Part shown: positions 1 to 11,700 of the stretch, in pieces
Position numbering within the stretch: the stretch's first letter is position 1
How the letters are laid out: every line of letters starts with the position of its first letter
Assembly: GCA_018296165.2 (NCBI GenBank)
Contig: JACKQL020000026.1
Coordinates: forward strand, 124,001-188,000
DNA: 64,000 nt
Direction of reading: 5' to 3'
Origin: Termitomyces sp. T153
Lineage: Eukaryota > Basidiomycota > Agaricomycetes > Agaricales > Lyophyllaceae
Made by a program: the position numbers and the translations under genes
The notes under the pieces: model-generated
Told to the model about the DNA's origin: nothing
Databases searched by the model: none
The model's input: only the letters and a program-made list of their open reading frames with translations

Positions 1-801
1 GGACAACAAACAACTCCAGGCATTGTCCTGGGGGCTTGAAGCATCAGGGGGAAGTGCTGGAGGGGTTGGTTGGGTCATAGGAGGCACACAAGGAGTAGCA
101 AAACACTGGTGGGGGACAGACCTTTATAGAAAAACCAAACAGAAAACTCAGGCAATCAAAATGGGGCTCCCAGACCAAATCTAAAGACTTGTTCTGCTGT
201 AAGGGCAACCTCTGGAGGCTGTGGCCAAAATCACACAACTGGGAGATCCAAAGTCTATTCAGCATCTACAAGAAGTTCCAGAGCTCTAGCTACTCACCTG
301 GCAGAGGGAGACTCAAAGAAAACAAGTCTAAGGATTTCAAATGCCAGTGTTTGGAAAATTTACTCCAGACCTTCTAGAAAAACACTCAACAATGGCCAAA
401 TGTGGAATCCAATCCCAAAACAGAAATTCATTGTAAATGGCCTTGATCTCCAGACTCACAGCATATGACCATGTACAAATATGACCAAAGGATAGCCCTT
501 GGTCAACAGTACTTGTGACTGGAAGATGGAAGGTTGACAATGAATGGCAAGCTTGGAATAAAGGAAACAATCAGAGGGCCTGGTAAGAGCAGTCCCCTGA
601 CAGTATCTCACAGAGTAGTGCTTGCAATCACAGCAGCTTTCAGTTAAAAAACTTCATTGCATCACTACTTCATGTAAGGTTATCTCATAGTTATCAGCTG
701 ATGGGTTACCAACTCATTTGTTCTGCAGTTTTGAACAAATTTATAAGATATTTTATAAATATCAAACTTTGTTCATACAAATTTCATCTCCAAGTCATCA
801 G
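1..801. other. CpG-poor repeat-like DNA, no gene recognised
   Basis: Only short open frames occur here and none reads like a known protein. CpG is almost absent, as in the decayed LINE further right, while the host genes are CpG-normal. This suggests old methylated repeat DNA, but I cannot assign it to a family. Confidence 0.4.
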
Positions 802-1020
802 CTGACCCTGTCATTTCAATGCATCATTCTGTGTAATTACAGTAAAAATATATTGCATTATCCTAAATTAAGTACTGCACAGAAGTAAAGTGTGACTTCA
901 ATGCATCACTGATGCATCAGGAATGAAAAAAAAATATACATTACACTGGGATTGAACCAAGATCATCATGCATAGAAATCTACAACAAGTAACACCAATG
1001 ATCATTAGACCAAACAGTCA
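802..1020 (-). repeat. SINE-like copy with tRNA-like head
   Basis: Read on the minus strand from 1020, the copy starts TGACTGTTTGGTCTAATGATC, which resembles a tRNA A box. It then carries GGTTCAATCCC (956-946 region), an exact B-box match. A T-rich stretch follows, then a body with GATGCATCAGTGATGCATT and ACTGTAATTACACA, ending near CTGACCCTGTCA at 802-813. The same body recurs inverted at 1241-1482. A pol III-transcribed SINE is the simplest reading. A long-TIR MITE is the alternative. Confidence 0.55.
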
Positions 1021-1240
1021 TAGGAAAAAAGTTGAGATGGGGGTATTAACTGAGGGGAGCAAGCTCCCCCTTTAATAGATATCCCTGTCTGATGCCTTAA
1101 CCAACCTAATGTTAATGCTAACAAACCTAACCAACCTAACAAAAACCTAACAAAAACCTTAACTGAACCATAATTGGCTAACAGTGCAAGCCATAGACAG
1201 CTCCTTCAACACTACACATATCCATAATGTCACTAGAATT

Positions 1241-1482
1241 TGACTGTCACTGTGGTGCATTGGTTATGTTGTCCATTATAGTATGTGTGTATCCCCTCTG
1301 GAGGTTGTTGGTTTAATCCTATGGTAAGTCATTTTTTTCTGTTCCTAATGCATCAGTGATGCATTAGTGTCACATTAAGGGTGCATTACTTCCATACAGT
1401 ATTTGATTCAAGTTACAGAGGATAATGCATTAAATTTTTACTGTAATTACACAAAATGATGCATCACACTTTGTCAGGATCA
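1241..1482 (+). repeat. SINE-like copy, inverted partner
   Basis: The copy begins with TGACTGT, as its partner does. It has an A-box-like TGGTGCATTGG (1254-1264) and a B-box-like GGTTTAATCC (about 1310-1319). A T-run and the shared body follow, ending near TGTCAGGATCAGG. The heads differ more than the bodies. The spacer 1021-1240 carries a hairpin GGGGAGC-AA-GCTCCCC at 1054-1069 and short CCTAA-rich repeats. Confidence 0.55.
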
Positions 1483-1958
1483 GGTGTAGTCGTATATTCT
1501 TCACGCACCCTCCCACCTCTCCCTTTCTATTCTTGGACATTCATAACTTCTTGATCTTTGTTATATACTCATACTACTTGTTAGTTTTCTTTCATTTCTC
1601 TTTTCTTGGACACTGTAGTACATAGTGTTGCCATAGCTCGTCGCCACATCAAGAAATACATAAAAATGGCCGTTTCGACGACTCATTCTCACTAACACCA
1701 TTCAATAACTCAGTCTTCAAGTTCGTCATGCGATGAGCTGCAGAGGAGTTTACACAATGTTTTCCCGATTAAACTGCTTGTGTGGCTGTGTAATTAGCAA
1801 TATTAGTTTCAAAACACTTTGCGGTCACGTATCGAAACGAGTCTCCGGTCATAGCGCGTTTCCTCTTAATTTCCTCGTTCTTTGAATCGGCAGGTGGAAG
1901 GTCTTGACCAAGTCGATTTTGATTCTCCCGTACTATTCAGCTGAACCGCACGTGCCAC
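1483..1958 (+). promoter_or_regulatory. 5' flank of the SART3-like gene
   Basis: This is non-coding DNA between the repeat block and the start codon at 1959. It opens with a pyrimidine-rich stretch (1495-1530), a common feature of fungal promoters. I see no clear TATA box. CpG content becomes normal here, marking the change from repeat to gene DNA. Confidence 0.35.
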
Positions 1959-4900
1959 ATGGACGAAGCACAATCCCTTGATGCTCTAGCAAAACTCCTC
2001 AACGACCTATCAGAAAGACCATATGACATCAATCTCCACATTCAACATTTCAAGTTGGCGAAATCCCTTGAAGGCATGGAAAGCCAAGTAATATCGGCAT
2101 GCGAGATGTTGGTAGACTTTCTGGCAGCAGGCGAACAAATATGGTCCATTTTGATCAATGCGAAGGAAAAGACAGTCGATTTGGAAACGAAAGAAGGGGT
2201 AGAGGAACTTCTTGCACTTTATTCCAGAGCAGAGTCAGATTACCTGTGTACGTCTGTCTACCTATTCATTCCTCATGAGACTCGTCACGAACACCGGACT
2301 CTATAGCTATACCGATCCTTCAGCGACATATGCAGTTTCTTATTGATCGTCATGAACACTACTCCGGCGAAAACCTTAAGCCTGCTGCTCTAGGAGACTT
2401 GTTTTCAACAGATTGGACTCGGATAGCTATCGCGGAAGTGGTAAAGAAGGGAGTTGGACACCTGATGAAGGTGAGATTATTTGAATGATCAAAATATACA
2501 GTTCTAAGAAGAGGCGCCACAGAGCCACCTGTTATGGGACTTGCAACGTGACTGGGAACTTCAACAATTGGAATCGGTTACCTTTATCGAGAAGTGAGTT
2601 AATGAGCCCAACTCATATGTTTCAAGTATCCATTTATTGAGTTAAAGGAATCACCTTCAAGATATCATTCAGGTTTTCTTCGTAGCGCGTCTCGGACAGC
2701 CCCATTCGAGTATGTCTTCATATTTGGTTATCGCCACATCTTCCGTGATAATTCCTTTGGCGTGCAGATTCCGAGGAAACACTGGAGTATTATTCAACTT
2801 TCACTACAAATAACAGATCCCCCGCGCAGTACGAGCCTCTCCTCGTCACCGCATCTAAGGCTCGCGCTCATGCCCTCAAGTCCCTTGAGCGCCGAGAACC
2901 CTTCGAAGATGCTTTAGTGAGTTTTATTTACCCATATCAGTACAGTTGGACGCTTAGACTTCTGAAGGTCAAGTCGAACTATTCACTTGATGAATATGCG
3001 CGGTATATTACATATGAACGAAGAGCTCGAAATCCTGATCTCTTTGTCATGATTACTGTATTCGAACGTGCCATTGCCGAAGCGGAGAAAAGGAGGTTCG
3101 ATGGCGAAACTGGAGCAGAAGAAGCGCTTAGAATGTTTTGGGTCGGGCTTGCTGATGTTTTGGTGAAACGAGATGTAGCTTCTTCATGCTTATGTTGACA
3201 ATTTCTAGCGAATCAACGATGCTGGCGAAGAGGGTGAAATGGATATTTTCCGGAGGGCTATCCGGAGTGTGCCTGGTTGTGGGGAAATCTGGGCTCGCTA
3301 CATGAGGGCTCTGGTGAGCCTATGTCTGTATTCTGTTTAACAATTCTAAAATTATGATAGGAACGTTACGGTTCTGGCGAACAGGTTGCAGGTGCAGTCT
3401 TATAGGTACTTCATCATTGCCTTTATCTAATTTTCGTTGGCTAGAGATCTTCAATCAAGCCTTTGGTATTGGATTGGTTCAATCCGACATCGAAGAAATT
3501 ATACCTGTTGTGCTTGCTCGTGCAGGGCAGTTGAGGAGACGTACTGAGAATGAAACTGATGGCGAGTTCAAAATCCTATTCTGTTGCATCATGGACTTCT
3601 AACATTTGCCGATATAGAGGAGATTCTACCGACTCTAATTGGAATCTTAGAGAACGGTATCGACATGGTGCGCAGAGGTGCGTTGCTTTTCGTGCCATCT
3701 TGGTTTCTCAAGACTTCTCCTCGATGCAGCCTCTAAGACTGGGGATGCTAAATTGCGTCTGGAAAAATATCTAGCTGTGATTGTATGTATATCCTTACAC
3801 GGATCGTTGACCTAGGCCAAGATGTCGTCTTCAGTACCAGCAGGCCGAACTCCATGACAACGCTATCAACGTTTGGGAAGCAGCAGCCAAGTGCAATAAA
3901 TCAAGCTATCTCGTATGGACGTCGTTGACCGAAACTTTGATGTACGAAAATCCGTGCATGTTTTGGTTAGACTTCGTCCTAATTCAACTTACAGCAAGTA
4001 TCAACAACTCGAGAGAGCAGCTGGAGTTTTTCGGGATATACATACAAAGAATCTTGATTGGCCAGAGGCTATCTGGGAAGCTTGGATCAATTTTGAGCAG
4101 CTTTATGGTTCCATTGAGGGTCTCGACCAATGTCTGGATAAAGTGGAGAAAGCCCAATACCAAGTCAACGTGCGACGAGCCAAGGTCGGTATTGTCACGA
4201 CGGTGTTCATCTTATCTGAACCGAGTTCTGTAGGAGGCGGAAAAGGCGGGATACCAAGGGTTCCAAGTCGCAGTCGAAGTCAAGCCAACGACAATAACAG
4301 AAACAGCAACCCCTGTCGCGGATCCAGATATCGTCGACGTAAATGTAGATTCTATTCCCCGACAACGAGGAACCAAGCGCGAAGCGGAGGCCGAGCCGAT
4401 CGGGGCGCACAAAAAAGCCAAGATGGGTTGGTAGAAGCATACTTATCATAGTCTACAAACTCACCTTGAAAGTACAGAGCAAAAACCTCCACCTCTCAAA
4501 AGGTTCGTGGAAATTCTTTAATGTGGTGTGTAACCTCCTATATTGAATAGGGACCGAGAGAATTCTACAATCTTCGTTGGAGACCTTCCGGCAGGCATCG
4601 AGGAAGAAGAGTTGATAAGGCTGTTCAAAGACGTATGTCGTTCTCAAAATAACTGGCCGGACATTGACGGATCATGCAGTGTGGCACAATTCGGGAGGTC
4701 AAAGTTACTCGGATGCCTGAGTCATTGGTCGCCACAGTTGAATTTTTTGATCGGGTATGATTCTATCACTTGATCCCCTTGTTTAGATCTGCAATTAATT
4801 TCACAACCAGGACAGCGTACCTGCAGCCCTAACGAAAGACAAAAAGAAATTACGCGAACAGGAAGTCGCTGTTCATCTCGCGTGGAAATCGACCCTCTAT

Positions 4901-6250
4901 GTCACTAACTTCCCAGAATCGGCAGATGATGCTGTTATTCGTGATCTCTTCGGTCAAGTGGGTGGGAAATGACATCGACTTATTCGAGTTCTAATGATTC
5001 TGTCAGTATGGAACCATATTTGATGTCCGGTGGCCAAGCAAGAAATATAAAAGTACCAGACGTTTCTGCTATGTTCAATTTACATCTCAGGTGAGTTATT
5101 TATTGCAAGAATATTCCAACAATTCCAACTTCATCGCGCCTGCAGACTTCTGCAGAGAATGCTCTTGAACTTCACGGTCGAGAGCTCGAGCTCAATCATC
5201 CGATGAATGTTTTCATTTCCAACCCAGAACGGAAGAAGGAGAGAACGGATCAAGATGCGAATGAGAAAGAGATCTATGTAGCCGGTCTTAGCAAGTTCAC
5301 AACTCAGGCTGACTTGGATAAACTCTTCAAATCTGTACGCTTCTTGTTTGGTAATGTCGTAAAGCTCTCCTGACATTGGCTATTTTTTTAGTATGGCATG
5401 ATTAAAGAGATCAGGATGTCAACAGATGACAAGGGGCATTCGAAAGGATTTGCATTCATTGAATACGAGCAAGAGGTGAGTCTTCGCGTATGAGTCTTTG
5501 GCCTTTGTGTAAAGTTGATGCAATTATTTTTATTTCCAGCAAGACGCCTTGGCATCCTTGGACGCAAACAATTACGAGCTCAAGAGGCGTCGAATTGCAG
5601 TCACCCTTTCAGATTCCCGTGTTCGCAACCGAACAAGGTTGACTGATCCGTTGTTCTTCCACCTGCTGCTTTCTTCTCATTGTGCCTATTATAGGAACAC
5701 TGTCGCAGATTCTGGTCTTAGTCGCATGGCAGATACTCGAAACCGATCTATTCGAGTTCGAAATCTTCCGGCAAATACACAAGATGGTCTCCTTCAACAA
5801 GCATTTGAGAAACTCGCAGCTGTAAAGAGAGTAGAGGTTTTCATTGACCAGAATGAAGCTGTCGTGGAGCTCGACAATGCCGCAGTCAGTCTATTAATTA
5901 TTTTAGTTGACCACTTTTTTTACTTTACTACCTCATAGGAAGCGGGAAAACTTCTCCTGCGGACGAATCCTATCATTTTCAATGGAAATACGCTTCAGCT
6001 CACTGAAGAAGGACGTGATGGTGCGACAACGCGACTAGCCGCTCCACCTCCTAAGACTGGCGGTCTTTTTGTTCCTCGCGCAGCAGCTTCGCGACCTAGA
6101 GCTGGATTGGGTCATGCACGCAAGCCAGCTCCTGCTCCAAAGATCTCAGCACCAATCGCTTCAGCCAATCAAACCAGCTCCTCAAGTCAGGCCAGTCAAG
6201 GGAAAGACCAGGACGATTTCAGAAATATGCTAGGAGGTAAAATCTTCTGA
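1959..6250 (+). CDS. SART3/Prp24-like U4/U6 snRNP recycling factor
   Basis: This is the spliceosome recycling factor that re-anneals U4 and U6 snRNAs in the nucleus. The N-terminal half carries HAT-type helical repeats (visible as PYDINLHIQHFKLA and the aromatic W/Y pattern to about 4190). Four RRM domains follow: RNP motifs IFVGDLPAG (4570s), LYVTNFPES (4900s), IYVAGLSKF (5270s) with KGFAFIEYE, and IRVRNLPAN (5750s). The C-terminus ends in DDFRNMLGG, close to the Lsm-binding tail of Prp24/SART3 proteins. Many short introns split the gene. The first runs 2248-2306 and joins DYL to SIPILQ. HAT repeats plus four RRMs combine the animal SART3 and yeast Prp24 layouts. The start at 1959 is the first ATG of the open frame and gives a good HAT repeat at once. 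The stop TGA is at 6248-6250, though a last intron at the GGT cannot be excluded. Confidence 0.9.
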
Positions 6251-6710
6251 CGCATCTGACTGTCTGTCGTCCACGTCCAATAGTAGCGAAATGTTCAGTA
6301 GTATTTTCGACTAAGTTGTGTTCGGGCTCGGTACTGTCGTTCAATACTTGAAACTAGGCATTGTACGTCCGACGCCACCATGAATTATAATTGATTTACA
6401 ACACAAGTATGCTGGGGTACATTAAATAGTCAAGCTTGTTGTAACTTCAGATAGAGGAAGATACGTCATCTTTTATTGGAAGCACAGAATTAGGTAATAC
6501 AGAAGTAAATTATCGAAACTAACACACGGCACATCAACGGCGCGTCATGAAATTTTGACAGTGCGCTGCATCCGGATGCACATCAGATTGAGGGCAGGAC
6601 ACTGCATTATGAAGAGCCAGGGAGGGTTAGCAATGGCCTATGAAACATGAAGAGGGAGAAGGGACTTACAGGGTATGTTTCTCATGTCAACTGGGAGTTG
6701 GAATGAAAGA
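6251..6710. other. Intergenic region, gene 3' flank
   Basis: This is the 3' flank of the SART3-like gene, with normal CpG content. No coding region is supported. It ends at the tetranucleotide tail of the LINE. Confidence 0.5.
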
Positions 6711-6727
6711 ATGAATGAATGAATGAG
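6711..6727 (-). repeat. Tetranucleotide 3' tail of the LINE
   Basis: ATGAATGAATGAATGAG on the plus strand reads as repeated TCAT on the LINE strand, right after GTATAAATAGAAC. Short tandem tails of this kind are common at non-LTR retrotransposon 3' ends. Confidence 0.5.
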
Positions 6728-7135
6728 TTCTATTTATACCGCCGACAAGCCACAATGCTGGGCTAAGAGGCGGGGGTAAAGTAACGACAAATGTACTCTA
6801 CTCCGACAATGTAACTGTGTGACTATTATGCCTGAGGCTGCTCTCGTTCTTCGTATTTTTGGGTATTGGAACTTTCCTCGCAAATTTTTTGGGTGGCGTG
6901 AGCAGGCAAGGTTACGTCGCGAACTTCCATCAGTGAGAGCAGGGGTGTTGGGTGGGTTGGGTAGGGGTGGAGTGGTGTTCTGTGAATTTGAATTCCTCTG
7001 TTCTGGCTGTGTGTGCACGTACGCGGGTCTTCTCTACCTCCCGTGGTGTGTAGGTCCTAGCCTCGCCTCCCTTGTTGTTTTTCCCTTCATCTTGTCCTTT
7101 GCTTACCCTTCCTCCCTGGCTTCATCTCCTAGGCC
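6728..7135 (-). other. LINE 3' untranslated region
   Basis: This stretch lies between the ORF2 stop at 7136 and the tail. No coding sequence is supported. Unlike the LINE body it keeps many CpG sites in its distal part (6740-6925). Confidence 0.45.
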
Positions 7136-7871
7136 CTACTCCTCCCCACCATCTCTTTCCATTCTTGCCCACCACCTTTCTTCTTCCTCCTTGTTTTCTT
7201 TGTCATCTTCCTCTGGTTTCTGACTTTGTCTGTGGTTCTCACCCATTTTGGTGAATGCGCCCATTTTGGCTAGCAATTTAGCCATGGCTTCCAGTCCCTT
7301 CTTCAAGCCTAGCAAGATTCCCAATTCCAACTGGGCATTCACCTCTCTCAGTATGTCTCTGTGTCTCTTGTGCTTGGGGCATTCTTTGATTATGTGCTCC
7401 CATATTTGGAAGCGGTTCTTGCATGTACATCTGTTTGGTTCATCAGGTATAAATCTCACATAGTACTCACCCAAGAAGGCATGCTTTGTCTGGCACTGCA
7501 TCAGCCTGCTGAACACTTCCCTTGGTATGTGTACAACATGTTCCCTTGGTTTCCATTGAGGTTCTAGTCTGTTTGCAACTGTGAATCCTCTTGATGGTGT
7601 TGACCTTTGCCACTCTCCCTTCCATTTCTTAAGTGCTTTCTCCTTTGTCATCCATTTTGCATTTGTGAGCATTGTATAGTCCTGCATCCATATCTCTGCC
7701 CTGGCTTTGGCCTCCTCATCTGCTCTATCATTGCCCATCACATCTTCATGGCCTGGACACCATTCTATACCTACCATCCTTTCTTTGTCTTGGTCTGGAA
7801 AGCTGTCCACTGCATGTGAGATCCATACCATCTGTAGTTATCCTGGCTTGGGCTTAGGTTTGTATGCTGAT
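7136..7871 (-). pseudogene. LINE ORF2, RNase H end and C-terminal finger
   Basis: An open minus frame encodes the end of a type I RNase H (IEWCPGHEDVMGNDRADEEAK motif, 20 residues or so from the start). A basic linker follows, then a CTCKNRFQIWEHIIKEC zinc-finger-like motif and an acidic tail. It is the 3' end of ORF2. The upstream part of the RNase H domain lies beyond the solo LTR at 7877-8921, so the domain is split in two. It was part of the mobile element's replication enzyme and is no longer functional. Confidence 0.8.
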
Positions 7872-7876
7872 GTCAC

Positions 7877-8921
7877 TGTCACAACCTGCTCCCTAGACCC
7901 CGACCTTGTTCCCAACCTGCTTGCCTCCCTGAGCCCTTCACAACACCCTGCCAAACTCCCCCAACCCTTGCCCACCCTCCACACCCACTCTGGGTAACTC
8001 TGATGCTTCTCCAGCAAACCCCGATGGCCCCCTGGCCAACTCTGATGCCTTCTCTACAACCATCAACTTCCCCTGAGCCCCTGGAATCCTCCCCCACCAT
8101 TCCTGACCATGTCATATGCCCCTGACCTCCTACCCTAGTTCACCCAACCTGCTCCGAAGCATCATGACAACCCCAGAGCAACCTGCACCCCCAACTGATC
8201 CCATCAGAATACCACTGCGGCCTGCCCCTCGATTGCAACTGACACCCATCGACTCTGCATGGCTCCATCAAGCCCCACTGCCACACCCACTGCCCCCCAG
8301 AGCTCTCCAGTAGTCAGTATATAATCCATAGAGTAGCACCTCATACTCTAGCCTTGATATTGTATTAACTGGTTACTTGTGTCTCATGTTTCTTTCTATC
8401 TCTTTTTCTAATTTTAGTCTCAAATCTATCTCTTTTCTCAGTCTCATCTCATCTGGCCTCCATCTCATCTCAATTGTCTCTATTTCCTTTGGTTCTCTAA
8501 GTTCTTTTCAACTCTGACATCAGTATGAACTCCATGCATGTGCTATGACCCTGAACATTCTTATTACAACTCCAGACCTCGCTCCCTGCTCAGCCCCAGA
8601 ACCCATCGAGTCTTAATTGATCCCCTGTCAAACTCTGGCTCCACCTCCATCACTTGCAAAGCCTCTGCTTGCCCCGCAATCCACTTGTGTGCCTACAAAC
8701 TTGTTCCTGACACCTGCCCAGGCCCAACACCTAATATACTTGGTCTTAGACTTCCCCAGACCACTCTGGACTTGCTCAGACTGCTCCCATTGGCTTCCCC
8801 TTGCAAGTCCCTCCACTCCACACCAACCCTGGAGTGCTAGGTTATAAGTGCAGGGCATCAAATCTGCCTAGTAAGGACTTGCCCAGTGTAGCTGAGCCCC
8901 CATAGTCAGCAGAACCTGACA
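7877..8921 (+). mobile_element. Solo LTR of the same gypsy family, decayed
   Basis: It starts TGTCACAACCTGCTCCCTAG and ends AGCAGAACCTGACA, matching the ends of the intact element's LTR read on its sense strand, with most CpG turned to TpG or CpA. GTCAC flanks it on both sides (7872-7876 and 8922-8926), a 5-bp target duplication. It keeps the promoter layout: TATATAA at 8318-8324 and the RNA-start motif AGCCTTGATATTG at 8350, again 32 nt apart. No internal genes remain, so it arose by LTR-LTR recombination. It sits in the LINE RNase H region, in opposite sense to the intact gypsy copy. Confidence 0.9.
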
Positions 8922-8926
8922 GTCAC

Positions 8927-10306
8927 CACTGCTGTGTTGTCTGCATAGATGTCAACATGCTTTATCCATGCATTTTGGTCTGCATATTTCTTGGCTGCTT
9001 TCATTGCTTGGGCTATTCCTGTCAGCTCTGCATCATATACCTCAGCCTTCCTTCCTAATCCACCTCTTTCCTTGATTATTTTGTCTCCCATGTAGTATCT
9101 GACTACACTCCATCCAGTTGTCCTTTTGTTCCATCTTTGCTCTTGTGCATGGATCCATCAGAGTACACTAATAGCTGTGAGTTGTCTCTTGTCAGCTCCT
9201 CTACCCTCTCATTATGTTTCTTAGCCTCCTCTTCCTTCTTGCAGCCTATGGGTGCACCTACTCTTGAGATGTGTTGGGGTTGGTCTTTGGCTATTTTTCA
9301 CCAAGGGGGGCAATGAATGGGTCTATGGTTTCCCCTTCTGTTGGCCTGTATATCAGTCTCGCAATGTGCTCAAGCTGCATGAGCTTTGTGTTCCCTTAGC
9401 CATTCTCTCACTGGGTTAGTGTGTTTTAACCTGTGTAGCCTATTAGCATAGCTCTTGGCTGTCTGTTCCATAGTTAGTTCAATTGGTGGCACTGCCATAT
9501 CTATCTCTAGTGCCTTGACTGGTGTGGTCCTAAATGCCCCTGCCATGTGTCAGAGTGCTTCATTTTGTATCTTTTCTAGTTTAGCCCTGTGTTTTCTTAC
9601 TTGTCCACCATATAGAGCTAGCATATGTTACTATTGGGACCATGCATGCCCTGAACATTGTGCAGAGCTGGAATTGGCTGATCCCTCAAATTGTGTTGGC
9701 TAGCATCCACATGCCTGCAACTGCCTTCTTTGCCTTGTTTGCTGTCATCTGGACATGCTGGTTAAAAGTTAGCTTCCTGTCTATATGTAATCTGAGTATC
9801 TGAATGGTTTTTCCAGCCAGAACAGTTGTTTCTGTGCTGTCTGATTTTGATAGCTTGATTGGCAGGGAGTAGTCATGGTCCTGATGCCACGAGTGATGTA
9901 TAAGTTCTGTTTTTTCTGGTACTGTCAAAAGTCTGACTCTGGCCATCCACGTGTTTGCAAAGGCAAATGCTTCACATAGTTGCCTCACATTGACATCCAG
10001 TGAGCTTGATGATGTCATCAGTGAGCCATCATTGATATACATACTGAGCATTGTGTCTGTTGGGTGGCTGCCCCTTGGTACTGGTCATTCTGAGTTGATT
10101 GGTCTCAACTGTCTTGCTTCTATCAGCTCAAGGAGTTTGCTACCATAGATTATTGATAGTATTGGCAAGACTGGTGAGCCCTGAGGGATGCCATTCTTAA
10201 CCAGTTTCATGTCACTGCATATACCATCAAGGCACACCACTGCCTCCCTGTTGCTTAGAAAGGATGCAGTCCATTTGACTATGGGTAGCAGGATACCTTT
10301 CCTTTG
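8927..10306 (-). pseudogene. LINE ORF2, RT end and start of RNase H
   Basis: Minus-strand frames show the reverse transcriptase C-terminal half (PQGSPVLPILS near 10170; MYINDGSLM near 10040; thumb region with HIDRKLTFNQHV) and then the start of RNase H (KAEVYDAELTGIAQAM and IYADNTAVV, 9091-8930). The catalytic box reads YIND where YxDD is expected, so the first aspartate is lost. Several stops interrupt the frame between the two parts. Confidence 0.75.
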
Positions 10307-10308
10307 TA

Positions 10309-10521
10309 CAGTAGCTCAAAAAACTGTCCCAATGTTTGATACTTTTTGAAAGATGACATTGGCATGAAAGATTGGAAGTATCTAAAATTCTGGTTAAATC
10401 ATGTAAAATACTATGGCATTGCAGCTACAAATTGCATCTTGGCTTATGTAATGTAAATCAAAACTGATGGAGTAATGGCCATTTTAAAATATTCACTCAT
10501 TGGAACAGTTTTTTGAGCATC
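10309..10521 (+). repeat. Left terminal inverted repeat of Tc1 element
   Basis: This 213-bp arm matches 11701-11913 in reverse complement with a few differences. Each arm begins with CTCAAAAAACTGTCCCAATG and ends with the same motif inverted (10498-10518), giving four copies of a likely transposase-binding site. Confidence 0.85.
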
Positions 10522-10535
10522 TCTAATTTTGGTAT

Positions 10536-11552
10536 TTAGTACTTTGTATGTCCTCCATTTGCCTTGATAACTGCTTGAATCCTTCTAGGCATGCTTTCTA
10601 TCAGTCTTTGGCATACTTCTGCTGGTATTCCATCCCACTCCTTTGCAACCCTCTCCTACAATTCATGCACACCATGAGGTGTTTCATACTGCCTAAGCTG
10701 CTCCTTGAGGTACTTCCAGAGGTGTTCAATAGGGTTAAGATCAGGGGATTGGGCTGGCCACCAGAGGACATCAAAGTTGGAGTCTTCAAACCACTTGTTA
10801 GCCCTCTTGGAGTTGTGTTTGGGGTCATTGTCCTGTTGAAAGTAGTGGGCACCCTCCTCCATCTCTAATTTTTCAAAGCTCTCCTTTGCTCCATCCTCCA
10901 AAATTTCACAGTACTGCTCTGCATTCATGACCCCCACCACCTCTACCAGCTTTCCTACCCAATTCCAACCCATACAGCCCCATACCATGAGATTATTCCC
11001 TCCTCCATATTTCACAGTAGGTGTAGTAGTTCAATTTGAAATGCCTTCTCCTTTTAGCTTTCACACATACTGCTTTCCATCTGACCCAATCCTGTTAATC
11101 TTTGTCTCATCAGTCCAAAACACTCTTTTCCAGTCCTCCACAGTCCAGTTTTGATGCTCTTGAGCCCATTTAAGTTGTAGTTGCCTATATCTAGCTTTGA
11201 GCATAGGAACTTTCCTCTTTGTAGCAGACCAATACTCCTCCTCCTTCAGCACATTCCAGACAGTCTGAGGAGAGACAGGATTGGAAATGATGTTGTTGAT
11301 AAAATTGGTAGCCTGAACAGCTGTATCAAGTCTCCCAGTTGAGATTTGTCAAACAATAGCCTGTTTATCACATGGAGTAAGCTTAGCTGGACAGCCTTCA
11401 GGATGGTTTTCCTTGTCCACCTCCAACTCTCTACTGATCCTCCCAATAGTAGACTTCCCTAGACCAGTTTTAGCCTCAATCTGATGCAGAGAATACCCTT
11501 GAGCAAGGAGAGAAGCAACAGTAGAGCATTGTGCAGGAGAAGTAGCTTTCAT
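10536..11552 (-). pseudogene. Tc1-type transposase, four nonsense mutations
   Basis: A single minus frame of about 338 codons runs from ATG at 11552 to TAA at 10536, the usual length of Tc1 transposases. The N-terminus has a helix-turn-helix-like region (QGYSLHQIEAKTGLGKSTIG). The catalytic triad is visible in FWTDETK, FQQDNDPKH and SPDLNPIEHLW. Thirty-four residues separate the second Asp from the Glu (DD34E). In-frame stops fall after QAIV, after GKQYV, after GISN and after HGVHEL. By context each is a transition (CGA to TGA, TGG to TGA twice, CAG to TAG). No frameshift is seen. Confidence 0.88.
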
Positions 11553-11700
11553 GTTGGTGGTTGAAGGTCAAAATGTGGTTCAACCAACTTGAACCACTCC
11601 CAAATATACCCAAACATGGTCACATGACTCTGTTGATATTTCCACATGCAATTTACTCTTTATTTCTAACTAAAATAGGGATAAATCTGCAAAGTTTGAA

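Noticed and set aside
1100..1165. CCTAA-rich stretch resembling telomere repeats
   Set aside because: The units are irregular, with AACCTAAC and AAAACC spacers rather than (CCCTAA)n, and lie inside the SINE spacer.
944..1326. Functional tRNA genes
   Set aside because: A and B boxes are present, but the acceptor and anticodon stems do not pair and the copies carry the repeat body. They are tRNA-derived, not tRNA genes.
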